Part shown: positions 9,213 through 18,747 of the stretch, piece by piece | Numbering within the stretch: the stretch's first letter is position 1 | How the letters are laid out: the number at the start of each line of letters is the position of its first letter | From: Pontibacillus chungwhensis BH030062 | Lineage (GTDB): Bacteria; Bacillota; Bacilli; Bacillales; BH030062 | Assembly: GCF_000770675.1 (NCBI RefSeq) | Contig: NZ_AVBG01000001.1 | Location: 186,001-250,000 of the forward strand | Length of the DNA: 64,000 bases | Reading direction: 5' to 3' | The notes under the pieces: model-generated | Database searches by the model: none | The model's input: the letters and a program-made list of their open reading frames with translations, nothing else | What the model was told of the DNA's origin: nothing | Translations under genes and position numbers: made by a program

Positions 9213-9473
9213 GTGGAAATATTAAAAGTTTCAGCAAAATCTAACCCTAATTCTGTAGCAGGTGCACTTGCGAACGTGCTAAGAGAACGCGGCTCAGCAG
9301 AAATTCAGGCTATCGGCGCTGGTGCCCTAAACCAGGCCGTGAAAGCGGTAGCAATCGCTCGAGGATTCGTTGCTCCGAGTGGTGTTGATTTGATTTGTAT
9401 CCCTGCCTTTACGGATATCATGATTGATGAGGAAGAACGTACGGCTATTAAACTCATTGTTGAGCCAAGGTAA
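9213..9473 (+). CDS. spoVS: Stage V sporulation protein S
   Basis: An 86-residue SpoVS, the same length as in B. subtilis and nearly identical to it as I recall (MEILKVSAKS at the start, IKLIVEPR at the end). It is a small Alba-like protein required for completion of sporulation and spore coat assembly. It starts at GTG with AAGGAGG at 9198-9204 and is followed by a strong terminator, so it is monocistronic. Confidence 0.97.
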   Translation: MEILKVSAKSNPNSVAGALANVLRERGSAEIQAIGAGALNQAVKAVAIARGFVAPSGVDLICIPAFTDIMIDEEERTAIKLIVEPR

Positions 9474-9482
9474 CTGAATAAA

Positions 9483-9519
9483 CAGGGTGTCCCCTATTCT
9501 TTTTTGGGACACCCCTTTT
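9483..9519 (+). terminator. spoVS terminator
   Basis: GGGTGTCCC (9485-9493) pairs with GGGACACCC (9506-9514), followed by CTTTT. A run of seven T (9623-9629) after a weak GC stem lies about 110 bases further on and may be a second, weaker stop signal. Confidence 0.85.
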
Positions 9520-9700
9520 ATATGCTTGAAACAATTTTTCCTACTAGTTATATAGATAGGGCTCACTTAGGTATGAATCTAGATCAATCTAGTGATTGAG
9601 TTAGAATCCTCTTAAGGGGTCCTTTTTTTATCGTTTACTTTACAGATATAATGGATCTTTTACGAGATTGATTGATAGTAGGACAACAAGGAGGTTCACC

Positions 9701-10627
9701 ATGATTATTGATGCTCATTGCGATGTGTTATGGAAGTTATGGGAAAACCCTGAGCGCTCTTTCTTTAATAGTTCTGATTTACAAGTGAATTATGAGAAAT
9801 GGATGAGTTCGCCGGTTAAGGTGCAATGCTTTGCTATTTTCGTTCCTGAAACAGTTCCTCATGCTAGCCAATTTGATGTAGCTCTAGAGATGGTTCAATT
9901 ATTTAAAGAACGTATAGTTGATCCTTATGAAAAGATTGTCTGGATTAAAAGTCAAGATGACCTTCTTTCTCTAGGCTCCAATGAAAGAGGTGCTGTCTTA
10001 ACGCTTGAAGGCTGTCATCCAATAGGAGATCAATTGAGTCGTCTTAAGACACTTGTTCAGTTAGGAGTGAGGGCAGTTGGTTTAACATGGAATCAGGGGA
10101 ATGCGGTTGCAGATGGGATAGGTGAGTCAAGAGGGGCGGGTTTAACAGACTTTGGGAGAGATGTAATTCGCTATTTAAATAAAGAACAGATATGGACAGA
10201 TCTATCTCATGTTTCTTATAAGGGGTTTTGGGATACCATGCAAATTGCTGACTTCCCTATGGCGAGCCATTCTAATGCATATTCTATTGCTTCACACCCC
10301 AGGAACCTAGACGATGCTCAATTACGAGCTTTAATAGAGAGGGGTGCCTTTATTGGTGTAACATATGTTACGGAATTTCTAAACTTAACTCTAGTGGCAT
10401 ATAGGAAAGATGTACTTCGTCATATGAAACATATTATTAACCTTGGTGGTGAGTGCTCCCTTGGTTTTGGATCTGACTTTGATGGTACAGATAAAGTGGT
10501 TACAGGTCTTGAGGATCATACAGATTATGAATCTTTCCTTTCTCAAATCGTTGTTAATAACTTTCCGCAGGATACAGTAAGAAAGGTCTGTTATGAAAAT
10601 TTCATACGAACGTTTCCAAGGAAGTAA
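9701..10627 (+). CDS. Membrane dipeptidase family (M19) peptidase
   Basis: A 308-residue zinc dipeptidase of the renal dipeptidase family. The HxD zinc motif is in DAHCDVLWKL near the N-terminus. The bridging Glu is in TLEGCHPI, and later metal or substrate His residues are in LSHVSYKGFWD and SHSNAYSI. GFGSDFDGT is the C-terminal signature. I choose the ATG at 9701 because AAGGAGG (9688-9694) sits 6 bases upstream; upstream in-frame codons are unconserved. It lies between spoVS and tdh. The physiological substrate (dipeptides, possibly D-amino-acid-containing) is unknown. Confidence 0.9.
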   Translation: MIIDAHCDVLWKLWENPERSFFNSSDLQVNYEKWMSSPVKVQCFAIFVPETVPHASQFDVALEMVQLFKERIVDPYEKIVWIKSQDDLLSLGSNERGAVLTLEGCHPIGDQLSRLKTLVQLGVRAVGLTWNQGNAVADGIGESRGAGLTDFGRDVIRYLNKEQIWTDLSHVSYKGFWDTMQIADFPMASHSNAYSIASHPRNLDDAQLRALIERGAFIGVTYVTEFLNLTLVAYRKDVLRHMKHIINLGGECSLGFGSDFDGTDKVVTGLEDHTDYESFLSQIVVNNFPQDTVRKVCYENFIRTFPRK

Positions 10628-10650
10628 GGGAGGGTTTAACTCATAAATTT

Positions 10651-10664
10651 TGAAAACGTTTTCT
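10651..10664 (+). promoter_or_regulatory. Catabolite-responsive element (cre) upstream of tdh-kbl
   Basis: TGAAAACGTTTTCT matches the CcpA cre consensus TGWAANCGNTNWCA at all but the last base and is nearly palindromic. It lies 117 bases before tdh. Confidence 0.65.
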
Positions 10665-10781
10665 AATGGTGCGCATTTGTTCATATCAGGAGGACAACAG
10701 AGGAATTGATACTAGATTAATAGCGTTATTTATGATATTAATAGTATTAAAGGGAGTTTTAATAAGGAGATGTTGTTCATC

Positions 10782-11822
10782 ATGAATGGAAAAATGAAAG
10801 CAATAAAGAAAAGTGAAAGGGGCCCGGGAGCTGAATTAGCAGAAGTAGAGATCCCGGCAGTTGGAGATTTAGATGTTCTGATAAGAGTGAAAGCAACGTC
10901 TATTTGTGGGACAGATGTCCATATTTATAATTGGGATGAATGGTCGAAGAGTCGTGTGAATCCACCATATGTATTTGGACACGAATTTGCAGGAGAAGTT
11001 GTCGAGGTTGGAGAAAAAGTAACGAAGGTACAAGTTGGAGATTATGTTAGTGCAGAAACGCATATCGTATGTCACCAATGCCCACAATGTTTAACAGGTC
11101 AATTCCACATTTGTGAAAACACTAAGATTATTGGAGTCGATACTCAAGGGTGTTTTGCAGAATATGTTGCCTTACCTGAAGAGAACATGTGGAAAAACCC
11201 TGCCGATATGCCAGTAGATATAGCTTCTATTCAAGAGCCTATGGGGAATGCTGTACATACTGTTTTAAATGGAGATGTTGCTGGGAAAACAGTAGCAATC
11301 ATTGGATGTGGTCCAATTGGTCTTATGGCTGTTGGCGTAGCTAAAGCTGCAGGGGCCTCACTGGTATTAGCATTTGATGTAAATCCATATCGCTTAGAGC
11401 TAGCCGAAAAAATGGGAGCAAGCATAACCATCCATTCCGGAAATGAGGACCCTGTTAAACGTGCAAAAGACCTTACTAATGGGCACGGTGTAGATGTTGT
11501 GTGTGAAATGAGTGGGCATCCAGTTGCTATGGATCAGGGATTTAAAATGATAACAAACGGTGGAAGGGTCTCGATTTTAAGTCTGCCTGTACAACCTGTT
11601 CACATTGATATTACAAATGATGTGGTATTTAAAGGGATTCAAGTGCAAGGTATTACGGGGAGGAAAATGTTTGAAACATGGCAACAGGTTTCCAGGCTCC
11701 TGCAATCTAATCAAGTTGATGTGACTCCCATTCTTACTCACCACTTACCTCTTGAAGATTTCCATAAGGGGTTTGAGTTAATGAATGAGGGTAAATGCGG
11801 CAAAGTTGTTTTGCATCCATAA
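10782..11822 (+). CDS. tdh: L-threonine 3-dehydrogenase
   Basis: A 346-residue zinc-dependent medium-chain dehydrogenase that oxidises L-threonine to 2-amino-3-ketobutyrate with NAD. The catalytic zinc motif CGTDVHIYNWDEW and the GHEFAGEVVEVG element are present. Structural zinc cysteines lie in CHQCPQCLTGQFHIC. The Rossmann motif is GCGPIGLM and GITGRKMF sits in the C-terminal half. The ATG at 10782 gives MNGKMKAIKK, which fits the family start; an in-frame ATG at 10770 overlaps the AAGGAGA. It is followed 30 bases later by kbl, the next enzyme of the pathway. Confidence 0.96.
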   Translation: MNGKMKAIKKSERGPGAELAEVEIPAVGDLDVLIRVKATSICGTDVHIYNWDEWSKSRVNPPYVFGHEFAGEVVEVGEKVTKVQVGDYVSAETHIVCHQCPQCLTGQFHICENTKIIGVDTQGCFAEYVALPEENMWKNPADMPVDIASIQEPMGNAVHTVLNGDVAGKTVAIIGCGPIGLMAVGVAKAAGASLVLAFDVNPYRLELAEKMGASITIHSGNEDPVKRAKDLTNGHGVDVVCEMSGHPVAMDQGFKMITNGGRVSILSLPVQPVHIDITNDVVFKGIQVQGITGRKMFETWQQVSRLLQSNQVDVTPILTHHLPLEDFHKGFELMNEGKCGKVVLHP

Positions 11823-11852
11823 TCCCATAATAATTTAGGAGGTTTTTACGGT

Positions 11853-13028
11853 ATGAAAGGTTTTGAACATTTACAAACAGAACTAGAGGAAATGAAAGAC
11901 CAAGGGACATTCAGAGAGCTGATTCCGCTCGAATCTGCACAAGGCTCTCGTGTAACGATTAAAGGCAAAAATGTTATCCAACTGTCTTCTAACAACTATC
12001 TTGGGTTAACCTCACACCCTAGGCTTAAGCAAGCAGCTGAAGAAGCGGTTAAAGAGTATGGTGTTGGAACTGGGTCAGTTCGTACAATCGCTGGAACACT
12101 TTCTATGCATGAAGAGTACGAACGTAAATTAGCGAAGTTTAAACACACGGAAGCTGCTCTTGTGTTTCAATCTGGTTTTACAACAAACCAAGGTGTATTA
12201 TCTTCTATGTTAAATGACCAGGATGTTGTCATTTCAGATGAACTGAACCATGCTTCTATTATCGATGGGATTCGCTTAACAAAAGCTGCAAGAAAGATCT
12301 ACAAGCATGTAGATATGGAGTCACTTGAAGCTAAATTGAAAGAATCAAGTGAATACCGTACACGACTTGTTGTGACAGATGGAGTATTCTCTATGGATGG
12401 AAATATTGCTCCTTTAATAGAAATTGTAGAGCTTGCTGAGAAGTATGATGCACTTATCATGGTAGATGATGCTCATGCTAGTGGTGTGCTTGGTGAGAAT
12501 GGAAGAGGTACTGTTAACCATTTTGGACTAGACGGTAGAGTACATATCCAGGTAGGAACATTAAGCAAGGCTATTGGTGTCCTTGGGGGGTATGTGGCTA
12601 CTTCTCAAACATTAAAAGAATATTTAATCCATAAAGGGAGACCATTTTTATTCAGTACATCTCATCCTCCAGCTGTAACAGCAGCGTGCGATGCAGCTAT
12701 TGATGTTTTACTTGAGGAACCAGAGTTAATACAAAAACTTTGGGATAATACGAAATTCTTCAAAGATGGTTTGAAAGAACTTGGGTTTGATACAGGGATT
12801 AGTGAAACCCCTGTTACTCCTGTTATGATAGGTGATGACGCGTTAACGCATAAATTCTCAGATGAATTGTTTAATGAGGGTGTTTTTGCTCAAGGAATTG
12901 TGTTCCCAACTGTGCCTAAAGGAAAAGGAAGGATCCGTACAATTGTAACCGCTGAACATTCAAAAGAAGAACTGCAGGAAGCACTAAATGCATTTGAACG
13001 AGCTGGAAAAACGCTTGGCATTTTGTAA
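11853..13028 (+). CDS. kbl: 2-amino-3-ketobutyrate CoA ligase (glycine C-acetyltransferase)
   Basis: A 391-residue PLP enzyme of the alpha-oxoamine synthase family. It cleaves the Tdh product with CoA to glycine and acetyl-CoA. Visible are [33 protein letters not shown] and the PLP-lysine motif [19 protein letters not shown] precedes the ATG, and a strong terminator follows. With tdh it forms a two-gene threonine-to-glycine operon under the upstream cre. Confidence 0.96.
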   Translation: MKGFEHLQTELEEMKDQGTFRELIPLESAQGSRVTIKGKNVIQLSSNNYLGLTSHPRLKQAAEEAVKEYGVGTGSVRTIAGTLSMHEEYERKLAKFKHTEAALVFQSGFTTNQGVLSSMLNDQDVVISDELNHASIIDGIRLTKAARKIYKHVDMESLEAKLKESSEYRTRLVVTDGVFSMDGNIAPLIEIVELAEKYDALIMVDDAHASGVLGENGRGTVNHFGLDGRVHIQVGTLSKAIGVLGGYVATSQTLKEYLIHKGRPFLFSTSHPPAVTAACDAAIDVLLEEPELIQKLWDNTKFFKDGLKELGFDTGISETPVTPVMIGDDALTHKFSDELFNEGVFAQGIVFPTVPKGKGRIRTIVTAEHSKEELQEALNAFERAGKTLGIL

Positions 13029-13051
13029 GCTTTAACAACCTATTCTTTGTG

Positions 13052-13087
13052 AAAAGGCCGTTCCTGTAGAGGAATAGGCCTTTTTCT
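13052..13087 (+). terminator. tdh-kbl terminator
   Basis: AAAGGCC/GGCCTTT outer stem with an inner TTCCT/AGGAA stem, followed by T5. Confidence 0.85.
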
Positions 13088-13120
13088 TATTCTTTCCTAC
13101 ATATGTTCACGAAATTTTCT

Positions 13121-13149
13121 TTTATTTTAAGGTCAGAGACTGATATAAT
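13121..13149 (+). promoter_or_regulatory. Extended -10 promoter of miaB-ricA
   Basis: TGATATAAT at 13141-13149 carries both the TGn extension and a perfect -10. The -35 (TTTATT, 13121-13126) is weak, as is usual with an extended -10. Confidence 0.6.
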
Positions 13150-13185
13150 ATTACAATTAGAGACAGTGTGAAAGGAGTTCTCTGA

Positions 13186-14745
13186 ATGAATGAACAGCAA
13201 CGAAAAGAAATGAGTTCCATTCAACAACCTGAACGAGACAAGCCTACTCAGGATAAACCTTTAAAAGAAAAGACAACAGAAGACTTTGCTAAATATTTTG
13301 AAACGACTTATCAACCCCCTTCTTTAAAAAGCGCCAAGAAACGCGGGAAAGAAGATGTAAGTGTTCATTATGATTTTGACATTCCTGAAGATTTAAAAGG
13401 ATTAGGAAACGGTAAGAAATTCCTTATTCGAACATACGGATGTCAAATGAATGAACACGATACAGAAGTTATGGCTGGTATTTTAACAGATATGGGCTAT
13501 GAATCTACAAGTGACCAAAAAGAAGCGGATATCATTTTACTTAACACATGTGCAATCCGAGAGAACGCTGAGAATAAAGTGTTTGGTGAGATTGGCCACT
13601 TAAAATCCTTGAAACGTGAGAAACCAGACTTGCTTTTGGGTGTATGTGGGTGCATGTCCCAGGAAGAGTCCGTCGTGAATCGAATTTTACAAAAACACCA
13701 ATTCATAGACTTAATATTTGGTACACATAACATCCACCGTCTTCCATACTTAGTGAAAGAAGCGCTATTTGGTAAAGAAATGGTCGTTGAAGTGTGGTCG
13801 AAAGAAGGAGACATTGTAGAAAATCTTCCAAGACAACGTAAAGGAAATATAAAAGCGTGGGTGAACATTATGTATGGTTGTGATAAGTTCTGCACATACT
13901 GTATTGTTCCATACACACGAGGCAAAGAACGAAGTCGTCGCCCTGAGGATATTATTCAGGAAGTACGTCAATTGGCCGCTCAAGGGTATAAAGAAGTCAC
14001 TTTACTCGGTCAAAATGTAAATGCTTACGGGAAAGATTTCGAAGATATGACATACGGTCTTGGTGACTTAATGAATGAAATCCATAAGATTGATATTCCG
14101 CGAGTACGCTTTACAACTTCTCATCCTCGTGATTTTGACGACCGATTGATTGAAGTATTAGCTCAAGGTGGAAACTTACTCGATCATATTCATTTACCTG
14201 TTCAATCTGGAAGTTCAGAAGTTCTTAAGATTATGGCGCGTAAATATACCCGCGAACGCTATCTTGAACTCGTAGATAAGATTCGAGCAGCAATGCCAAA
14301 CGCAACGATGACGACTGACATTATTGTCGGATTTCCTAACGAAACTGAAGAGCAGTTTCAGGAAACGTTAAGTCTCGTTGAAGAAGTTGGATTTGAAGGT
14401 GCTTATACGTTCATTTACTCTCCAAGAGAAGGAACTCCAGCAGCGAAGATGCAGGATAACGTTCCTATGGAAGTGAAAAAAGAGCGCTTACAGCGATTAA
14501 ATGCTGTTATTAATCATCAATCCGCTCAAGCAATGAAAAAGTACGAAAATGAAATTGTCCATGTGCTAGTAGAAGGGGAAAGTAAGAATAACCCAGATGT
14601 ACTAGCTGGTCATACAGATAAAAATAAGCTCGTGAATTTCCGTGGTCCAAAATCCATTATTGGTCAAATTGTCCCTGTTCGAGTGACAAAAGCCAAAACA
14701 TGGTCGTTGGATGGAGAAATGGTCGAAGCAGTAGAGGTGAAATAA
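13186..14745 (+). CDS. miaB: tRNA-2-methylthio-N6-dimethylallyladenosine synthase MiaB
   Basis: A 519-residue radical SAM methylthiotransferase that adds a methylthio group to i6A37 of tRNA. It thus acts on the product of MiaA, encoded further along this window. An unconserved charged extension (residues 1-70) precedes the UPF0004 domain, which holds cluster cysteines in [11 protein letters not shown]. The radical-SAM motif [15 protein letters not shown] lies near residue 232 and the TRAM domain at the C-terminus. AAAGGAG precedes the ATG. Its stop abuts the ATG of ricA. Confidence 0.96.
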   Translation: MNEQQRKEMSSIQQPERDKPTQDKPLKEKTTEDFAKYFETTYQPPSLKSAKKRGKEDVSVHYDFDIPEDLKGLGNGKKFLIRTYGCQMNEHDTEVMAGILTDMGYESTSDQKEADIILLNTCAIRENAENKVFGEIGHLKSLKREKPDLLLGVCGCMSQEESVVNRILQKHQFIDLIFGTHNIHRLPYLVKEALFGKEMVVEVWSKEGDIVENLPRQRKGNIKAWVNIMYGCDKFCTYCIVPYTRGKERSRRPEDIIQEVRQLAAQGYKEVTLLGQNVNAYGKDFEDMTYGLGDLMNEIHKIDIPRVRFTTSHPRDFDDRLIEVLAQGGNLLDHIHLPVQSGSSEVLKIMARKYTRERYLELVDKIRAAMPNATMTTDIIVGFPNETEEQFQETLSLVEEVGFEGAYTFIYSPREGTPAAKMQDNVPMEVKKERLQRLNAVINHQSAQAMKKYENEIVHVLVEGESKNNPDVLAGHTDKNKLVNFRGPKSIIGQIVPVRVTKAKTWSLDGEMVEAVEVK

Positions 14746-15174
14746 ATGTCAACATATACTCGTAGTGAAGTCATTCAACAAGCTCAAAGCCTTGCGCATC
14801 AAATCGTAGAGACGCCAGAAATTGAGCGTTTTAAGCAAGTGGAAGCGAAATTAAATGAAAATAAAAAGGTTCAGGAATATATCAGTCGTATTAAATCTCT
14901 TCAAAAGCAAGCTGTGAATTTTCAATACTATGAGAAAACAGAAGCTCAGAAGAAAGTAGAGAAAGAAATTGATCGTCTTCAAGCCGAATTAGACGCTATT
15001 CCGGTTGTGGAAGAATTCAAACAAACGCAATCGTCCGTTAATGACTTCTTGCAAAGTGTGACGAACACGATCGCTAATGAAGTAACAAATCAAATTATTC
15101 GTGACACAGGTGGAGATTTGTTAGAAGGAACAACAGGTTCTGCCGCTCAATCAGGCGGTTCTTGTGATCATTAA
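14746..15174 (+). CDS. ricA: RicA (YmcA) regulatory protein
   Basis: A 142-residue helical protein of the YlbF/YmcA family. In B. subtilis RicA works with RicF and RicT in an iron-sulfur complex that stimulates RNase Y-dependent mRNA maturation and Spo0A activation, affecting biofilm, competence and sporulation. The C-terminal GGSCDH holds the cysteine used for cluster binding in the family. It begins directly after the miaB stop codon, which implies translational coupling. Confidence 0.93.
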   Translation: MSTYTRSEVIQQAQSLAHQIVETPEIERFKQVEAKLNENKKVQEYISRIKSLQKQAVNFQYYEKTEAQKKVEKEIDRLQAELDAIPVVEEFKQTQSSVNDFLQSVTNTIANEVTNQIIRDTGGDLLEGTTGSAAQSGGSCDH

Positions 15175-15187
15175 TGAATGAGATGAA

Positions 15188-15222
15188 AGAGTACTCTCGA
15201 ATAAGAGAGTGCTCTTTTTTAT
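15188..15222 (+). terminator. miaB-ricA terminator
   Basis: AGAGTACTCTC pairs with GAGAGTGCTCT (one G-U pair), followed by T6. Confidence 0.85.
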
Positions 15223-15388
15223 TGCTTCTAAAACTTTTCGTACATTTTTCTAGGCTCTTGCATAGAATGAAGTAGGAACTAAAGTTTCAACCTGCCATGA
15301 TTATTGATTTATCTTTATGATCTGTGCACTTCGGGCTAATGTCTCGCATAGTATGTAAGTGAACAAAGAAGGAGGAGGTTGGGCTCTC

Positions 15389-15949
15389 ATGTCGTTATTT
15401 GATCAGGAGTATCGTGAGATTATTACAAAAGCGGTATGTGGAAAGGGTAGAAAGTTTATCCAGGACACAAATACTGTAACACCATCTCATCGCCCAACAA
15501 GCATTCTAGGATGCTGGGTAATCAACCACATTTATAATGCAAAGAAAAAGGGCGATTACGTTGAGGTTTCTGGTAGTTACGAAATCAATGTATGGTATTC
15601 GTACAGCGATAATACAAAGACAGAAGTCGTTACAGAGAAAGTACATTACTGTGATAAGGTGCCTTTATCCATTAAGGATGAAAACTGTCTTGACTGTGAC
15701 TTTGAAGTCATAGCTCGTGTCGTGCAACAACCAAATTGTTTAGAAGCACGCATTGCGCACCAAGGACATAAGATTATCGTTGATGTTGAGCGGGAATTCA
15801 TTGTGGAAGTCATAGGTGAGACAAAGATCTGTGTTAAAGTTGACCCAGATGGCTGTGTATGTGATGAAGATGACTGGGGATATGATGTCTCAAGTGATGA
15901 TTTCTCACACGTTAATCCAGATTTCCTCGCACAAGACGAAGAAGAATAA
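15389..15949 (+). CDS. cotE: Outer spore coat morphogenetic protein CotE
   Basis: A 186-residue CotE, which encases the forming spore and nucleates the outer coat. Conserved stretches include YREIITKAV, SILGCWVINH, YEINVWYSY, NTKTEVVTE and QQPNCLEARI, followed by the usual acidic tail with Asp/Glu runs. The ATG at 15389 is preceded by AAGGAGGAGG (15369-15378); an in-frame GTG at 15359 has no ribosome binding site. CATAGTATG at 15347-15355 resembles a mother-cell sigma -10, but no good -35 was found. A terminator follows. Confidence 0.95.
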   Translation: MSLFDQEYREIITKAVCGKGRKFIQDTNTVTPSHRPTSILGCWVINHIYNAKKKGDYVEVSGSYEINVWYSYSDNTKTEVVTEKVHYCDKVPLSIKDENCLDCDFEVIARVVQQPNCLEARIAHQGHKIIVDVEREFIVEVIGETKICVKVDPDGCVCDEDDWGYDVSSDDFSHVNPDFLAQDEEE

Positions 15950-15956
15950 CGCTCGA

Positions 15957-15988
15957 AGAAGACCTGGCAAGTGTCAGGTCTTTTTTGT
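15957..15988 (+). terminator. cotE terminator
   Basis: AAGACCTG/CAGGTCTT stem with an 8-base loop and T6. Confidence 0.9.
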
Positions 15989-15989
15989 T

Positions 15990-16030
15990 GTAAAGGACAG
16001 AAGGGTGCCAGGCACTCTTCTGTCCTTTAC
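15990..16030. repeat. 41-bp near-perfect palindrome (REP-like)
   Basis: Two 20-base arms (15990-16009 and 16011-16030) are reverse complements with a single mismatch (which would be G-U in RNA), around the core GTGCCAGGCAC. There is no T tail, and a complete terminator sits directly upstream, so a terminator role is unlikely. It resembles dispersed palindromic repeats of Bacillaceae; copy number cannot be judged from one window. Confidence 0.75.
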
Positions 16031-16085
16031 AGTGGAATCGTATTCGGTTTCCAGTATGATTCGGTCGTTAGAATGCTTCTTGATA

Positions 16086-16094
16086 TGCTATAAT
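16086..16094 (+). promoter_or_regulatory. Extended -10 promoter of mutSL
   Basis: TGCTATAAT (TGn plus a perfect -10) 37 bases before the mutS ATG; the -35 is poor. Confidence 0.55.
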
Positions 16095-16130
16095 GTGTTG
16101 TAATTGAAATTCGTTCGTGGAGGATTCTTT

Positions 16131-18731
16131 ATGGCAAAGCAAACACCAATGATGCAGCAATATATGCAAATTAAGGCACAATATCAAGATGCCTTTTTAT
16201 TTTTCCGTTTAGGCGATTTTTATGAGTTATTTAATGAAGACGCAACGAAAGCCGCTCAGGAATTAGAAATTACATTAACAAGTCGTGATGGAGGAAACAT
16301 CCCAATGTGTGGGGTTCCTTATCACTCTTCTGCAAACTATATAAAAACATTAATAGAAAAAGGATATAAAGTAGCTATATGTGAACAAGTGGAAGACCCA
16401 AAAACAGCAAAAGGGGTAGTGAAACGAGAGGTTGTTCAACTTGTAACCCCTGGTACCGTTATGGAGGGTGCAATGCTCTCTGAAGATGAGAATAATTACT
16501 TGGCTTCTATTACGCCATTTAATCAAGAGACGTATGTAGTAGCTTATAACGATTTAACGACTGGGGAAAACAGTATTGCTTTATTAGAAGATGGATTTGA
16601 CGGTGTGCTAAGTGAATTGTTTAATCGACCTGTAAAAGAAATTATCGTTCCACCAAAATTTGATGAAGACCATCAAAAAGCTTTGCAAGATCGTCTTGGA
16701 GTAACGATCTCAAAACAAGAAGAGAACACCATCCCTAAAAGCTTTCAATCTCTTGTGGAAAACTTGCAAGATGAGCGTCTGATTATTGGATTCGGGCAAT
16801 TATTTAACTATATCCAAGACACCCAGAAGCGATCGCTCGATCATCTAAAACCTGTGTATCAAATCCAGCTTAAAGAATATATGACACTTGATATGTACTC
16901 AAAGCGTAACCTCGAACTTATGGAAACGATCCGTAAGCAAGGGAAGAAAGGGAGTCTTCTGTGGGTGCTCGATAAAACAGTCACATCCATGGGAGCACGT
17001 ACACTTAAGAAATGGGTCGAGCGTCCATTACTTCGTAAAGAAAGCATTGAAGAACGCTACAACCAGGTAGAAGGCTTTATGGAGCAATTCTTCGAAAGAG
17101 AAACGCTTAGGGAATCATTAAAGTCCGTTTATGATTTAGAGCGTTTAGCTGGTAGGGTTGCTTATGGGAATGTAAATGCGCGTGATCTTGTTCAGCTAAA
17201 GCAATCAATTGGACGTGTACCGGAAATAAAGTCATTACTTGCTTCATTCGATAAACCTGAATTAAAAGCACTTTCTGAACAACTCCAACCCTTAGATAAT
17301 GTTCATGATCTTTTAGAGAAAGCTATCATGGATGCACCACCTATTACAGTGAAAGAAGGCGGGCTTATTAAAGACGGCTACAATGGCCAGTTGGACGAAT
17401 ATAGAGATGCGGCCAGAAACGGGAAGCAATGGATCGCCCAACTCGAACAGAAAGAAAGACAGGAAACCGGTATTAGCAAACTGAAAATCGGATATAACCG
17501 TGTATTTGGTTATTACCTTGAAGTAACTAAAGCAAATATTCACCTTTTACCTGAAGGTCGATACGAGCGAAAGCAGACGCTTGCCAATGCAGAGAGGTAT
17601 ATTACACCGGAATTAAAGGAGAAAGAAACCCTTATTCTTGAAGCTCAAGAGAAAAGCGTTGAGCTTGAATATGATTTGTTTATAGAAGTCCGTGATCAGG
17701 TGAAAAACTTTATCCGCCCATTGCAAATTCTTGCAGAGCAAATCAGTGCCATAGATGTGTTGCAGGGATTTGCGACAGTGAGTGAAGAGTACCAGTACAC
17801 TAGACCTTCTATTGTTGATGAGAGAGAAGTATCCATTGAAAAAGGTCGTCACCCGGTAGTTGAGAAAGTTATGCAAAATGACACGTTTGTTCCAAACGAT
17901 GTAGATATGCCTGAAGAGACAGATCTCTTACTTATAACCGGTCCAAACATGAGTGGTAAGAGCACGTATATGCGCCAATTAGCGTTAACAGCAATTATGG
18001 CGCAAATTGGTTGCTTTGTCCCTTGCGAAGCTGCTAGACTTCCAATCTTTGATCAAATCTTTACAAGAATCGGTGCAGCAGACGATCTTGTTTCTGGTCA
18101 AAGTACATTCATGGTCGAAATGCTAGAAGCTAAACACGCTTTAACGCGTGCAACCGATAAGAGCTTGATTTTACTCGATGAAATTGGAAGAGGGACAAGC
18201 ACATATGATGGAATGGCTCTAGCTCAAGCGATTGTTGAGCACATTCATAACCATATTCATGCTAAAACCATGTTTTCAACGCACTACCACGAGCTGACAG
18301 CCCTTGACGAACAACTTAACCATTTAAAAAATGTTCATGTCCGTGCGGAAGAATACGAAGGACGTGTGGTATTCCTTCACCAAATTCAAGACGGAGCGGC
18401 TGATCAGAGTTACGGCATTCACGTAGCTCAACTTGCGGAGTTGCCTGAAGGGTTAATCAATCGTGCTAACGAAATTCTCACTCAGTTAGAAGGTTCTTCT
18501 AGTGAAGGGCATAAAGCATCACTTAAACAGAGTGTGGCAAGCGAAGTAGATGAGCAGTTATCTTTATTTAAAGAAGAGCCAGTTTCGGTTAAAGAAACAA
18601 AGCAGCAGCCTGAGATAAGTTCTGCTCAAGATCAAGTGTTAAAGCAATTATCAGAACTCGATCTATTAGAATTAAATCCCATTGAAGCGATGAATCATCT
18701 GTACACGTTACAAAAGCAATTGAAGAAATAA
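16131..18731 (+). CDS. mutS: DNA mismatch repair protein MutS
   Basis: An 866-residue MutS that recognises mispairs and recruits MutL. The mismatch-reading Phe-x-Glu element lies in [10 protein letters not shown] (residues 26-35). The Walker A motif [13 protein letters not shown] is near residue 604, followed by [14 protein letters not shown] and [14 protein letters not shown]. The C-terminus carries a beta-clamp-type segment (EQLSLF). The ATG at 16131 has GTGGAGG upstream; an in-frame start at 16104 adds nine unconserved residues. mutL follows 16 bases later. Confidence 0.98.
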   Translation: MAKQTPMMQQYMQIKAQYQDAFLFFRLGDFYELFNEDATKAAQELEITLTSRDGGNIPMCGVPYHSSANYIKTLIEKGYKVAICEQVEDPKTAKGVVKREVVQLVTPGTVMEGAMLSEDENNYLASITPFNQETYVVAYNDLTTGENSIALLEDGFDGVLSELFNRPVKEIIVPPKFDEDHQKALQDRLGVTISKQEENTIPKSFQSLVENLQDERLIIGFGQLFNYIQDTQKRSLDHLKPVYQIQLKEYMTLDMYSKRNLELMETIRKQGKKGSLLWVLDKTVTSMGARTLKKWVERPLLRKESIEERYNQVEGFMEQFFERETLRESLKSVYDLERLAGRVAYGNVNARDLVQLKQSIGRVPEIKSLLASFDKPELKALSEQLQPLDNVHDLLEKAIMDAPPITVKEGGLIKDGYNGQLDEYRDAARNGKQWIAQLEQKERQETGISKLKIGYNRVFGYYLEVTKANIHLLPEGRYERKQTLANAERYITPELKEKETLILEAQEKSVELEYDLFIEVRDQVKNFIRPLQILAEQISAIDVLQGFATVSEEYQYTRPSIVDEREVSIEKGRHPVVEKVMQNDTFVPNDVDMPEETDLLLITGPNMSGKSTYMRQLALTAIMAQIGCFVPCEAARLPIFDQIFTRIGAADDLVSGQSTFMVEMLEAKHALTRATDKSLILLDEIGRGTSTYDGMALAQAIVEHIHNHIHAKTMFSTHYHELTALDEQLNHLKNVHVRAEEYEGRVVFLHQIQDGAADQSYGIHVAQLAELPEGLINRANEILTQLEGSSSEGHKASLKQSVASEVDEQLSLFKEEPVSVKETKQQPEISSAQDQVLKQLSELDLLELNPIEAMNHLYTLQKQLKK

Positions 18732-18747
18732 GAAAGGGGGAGGTCAA

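Noticed and set aside
9540-9630. T-box or other riboswitch before the dipeptidase gene
   Set aside because: There is a small palindrome (CTAGAT-CA-ATCTAG) and a T run after a weak stem, but no T-box sequence or long leader pairing could be found.
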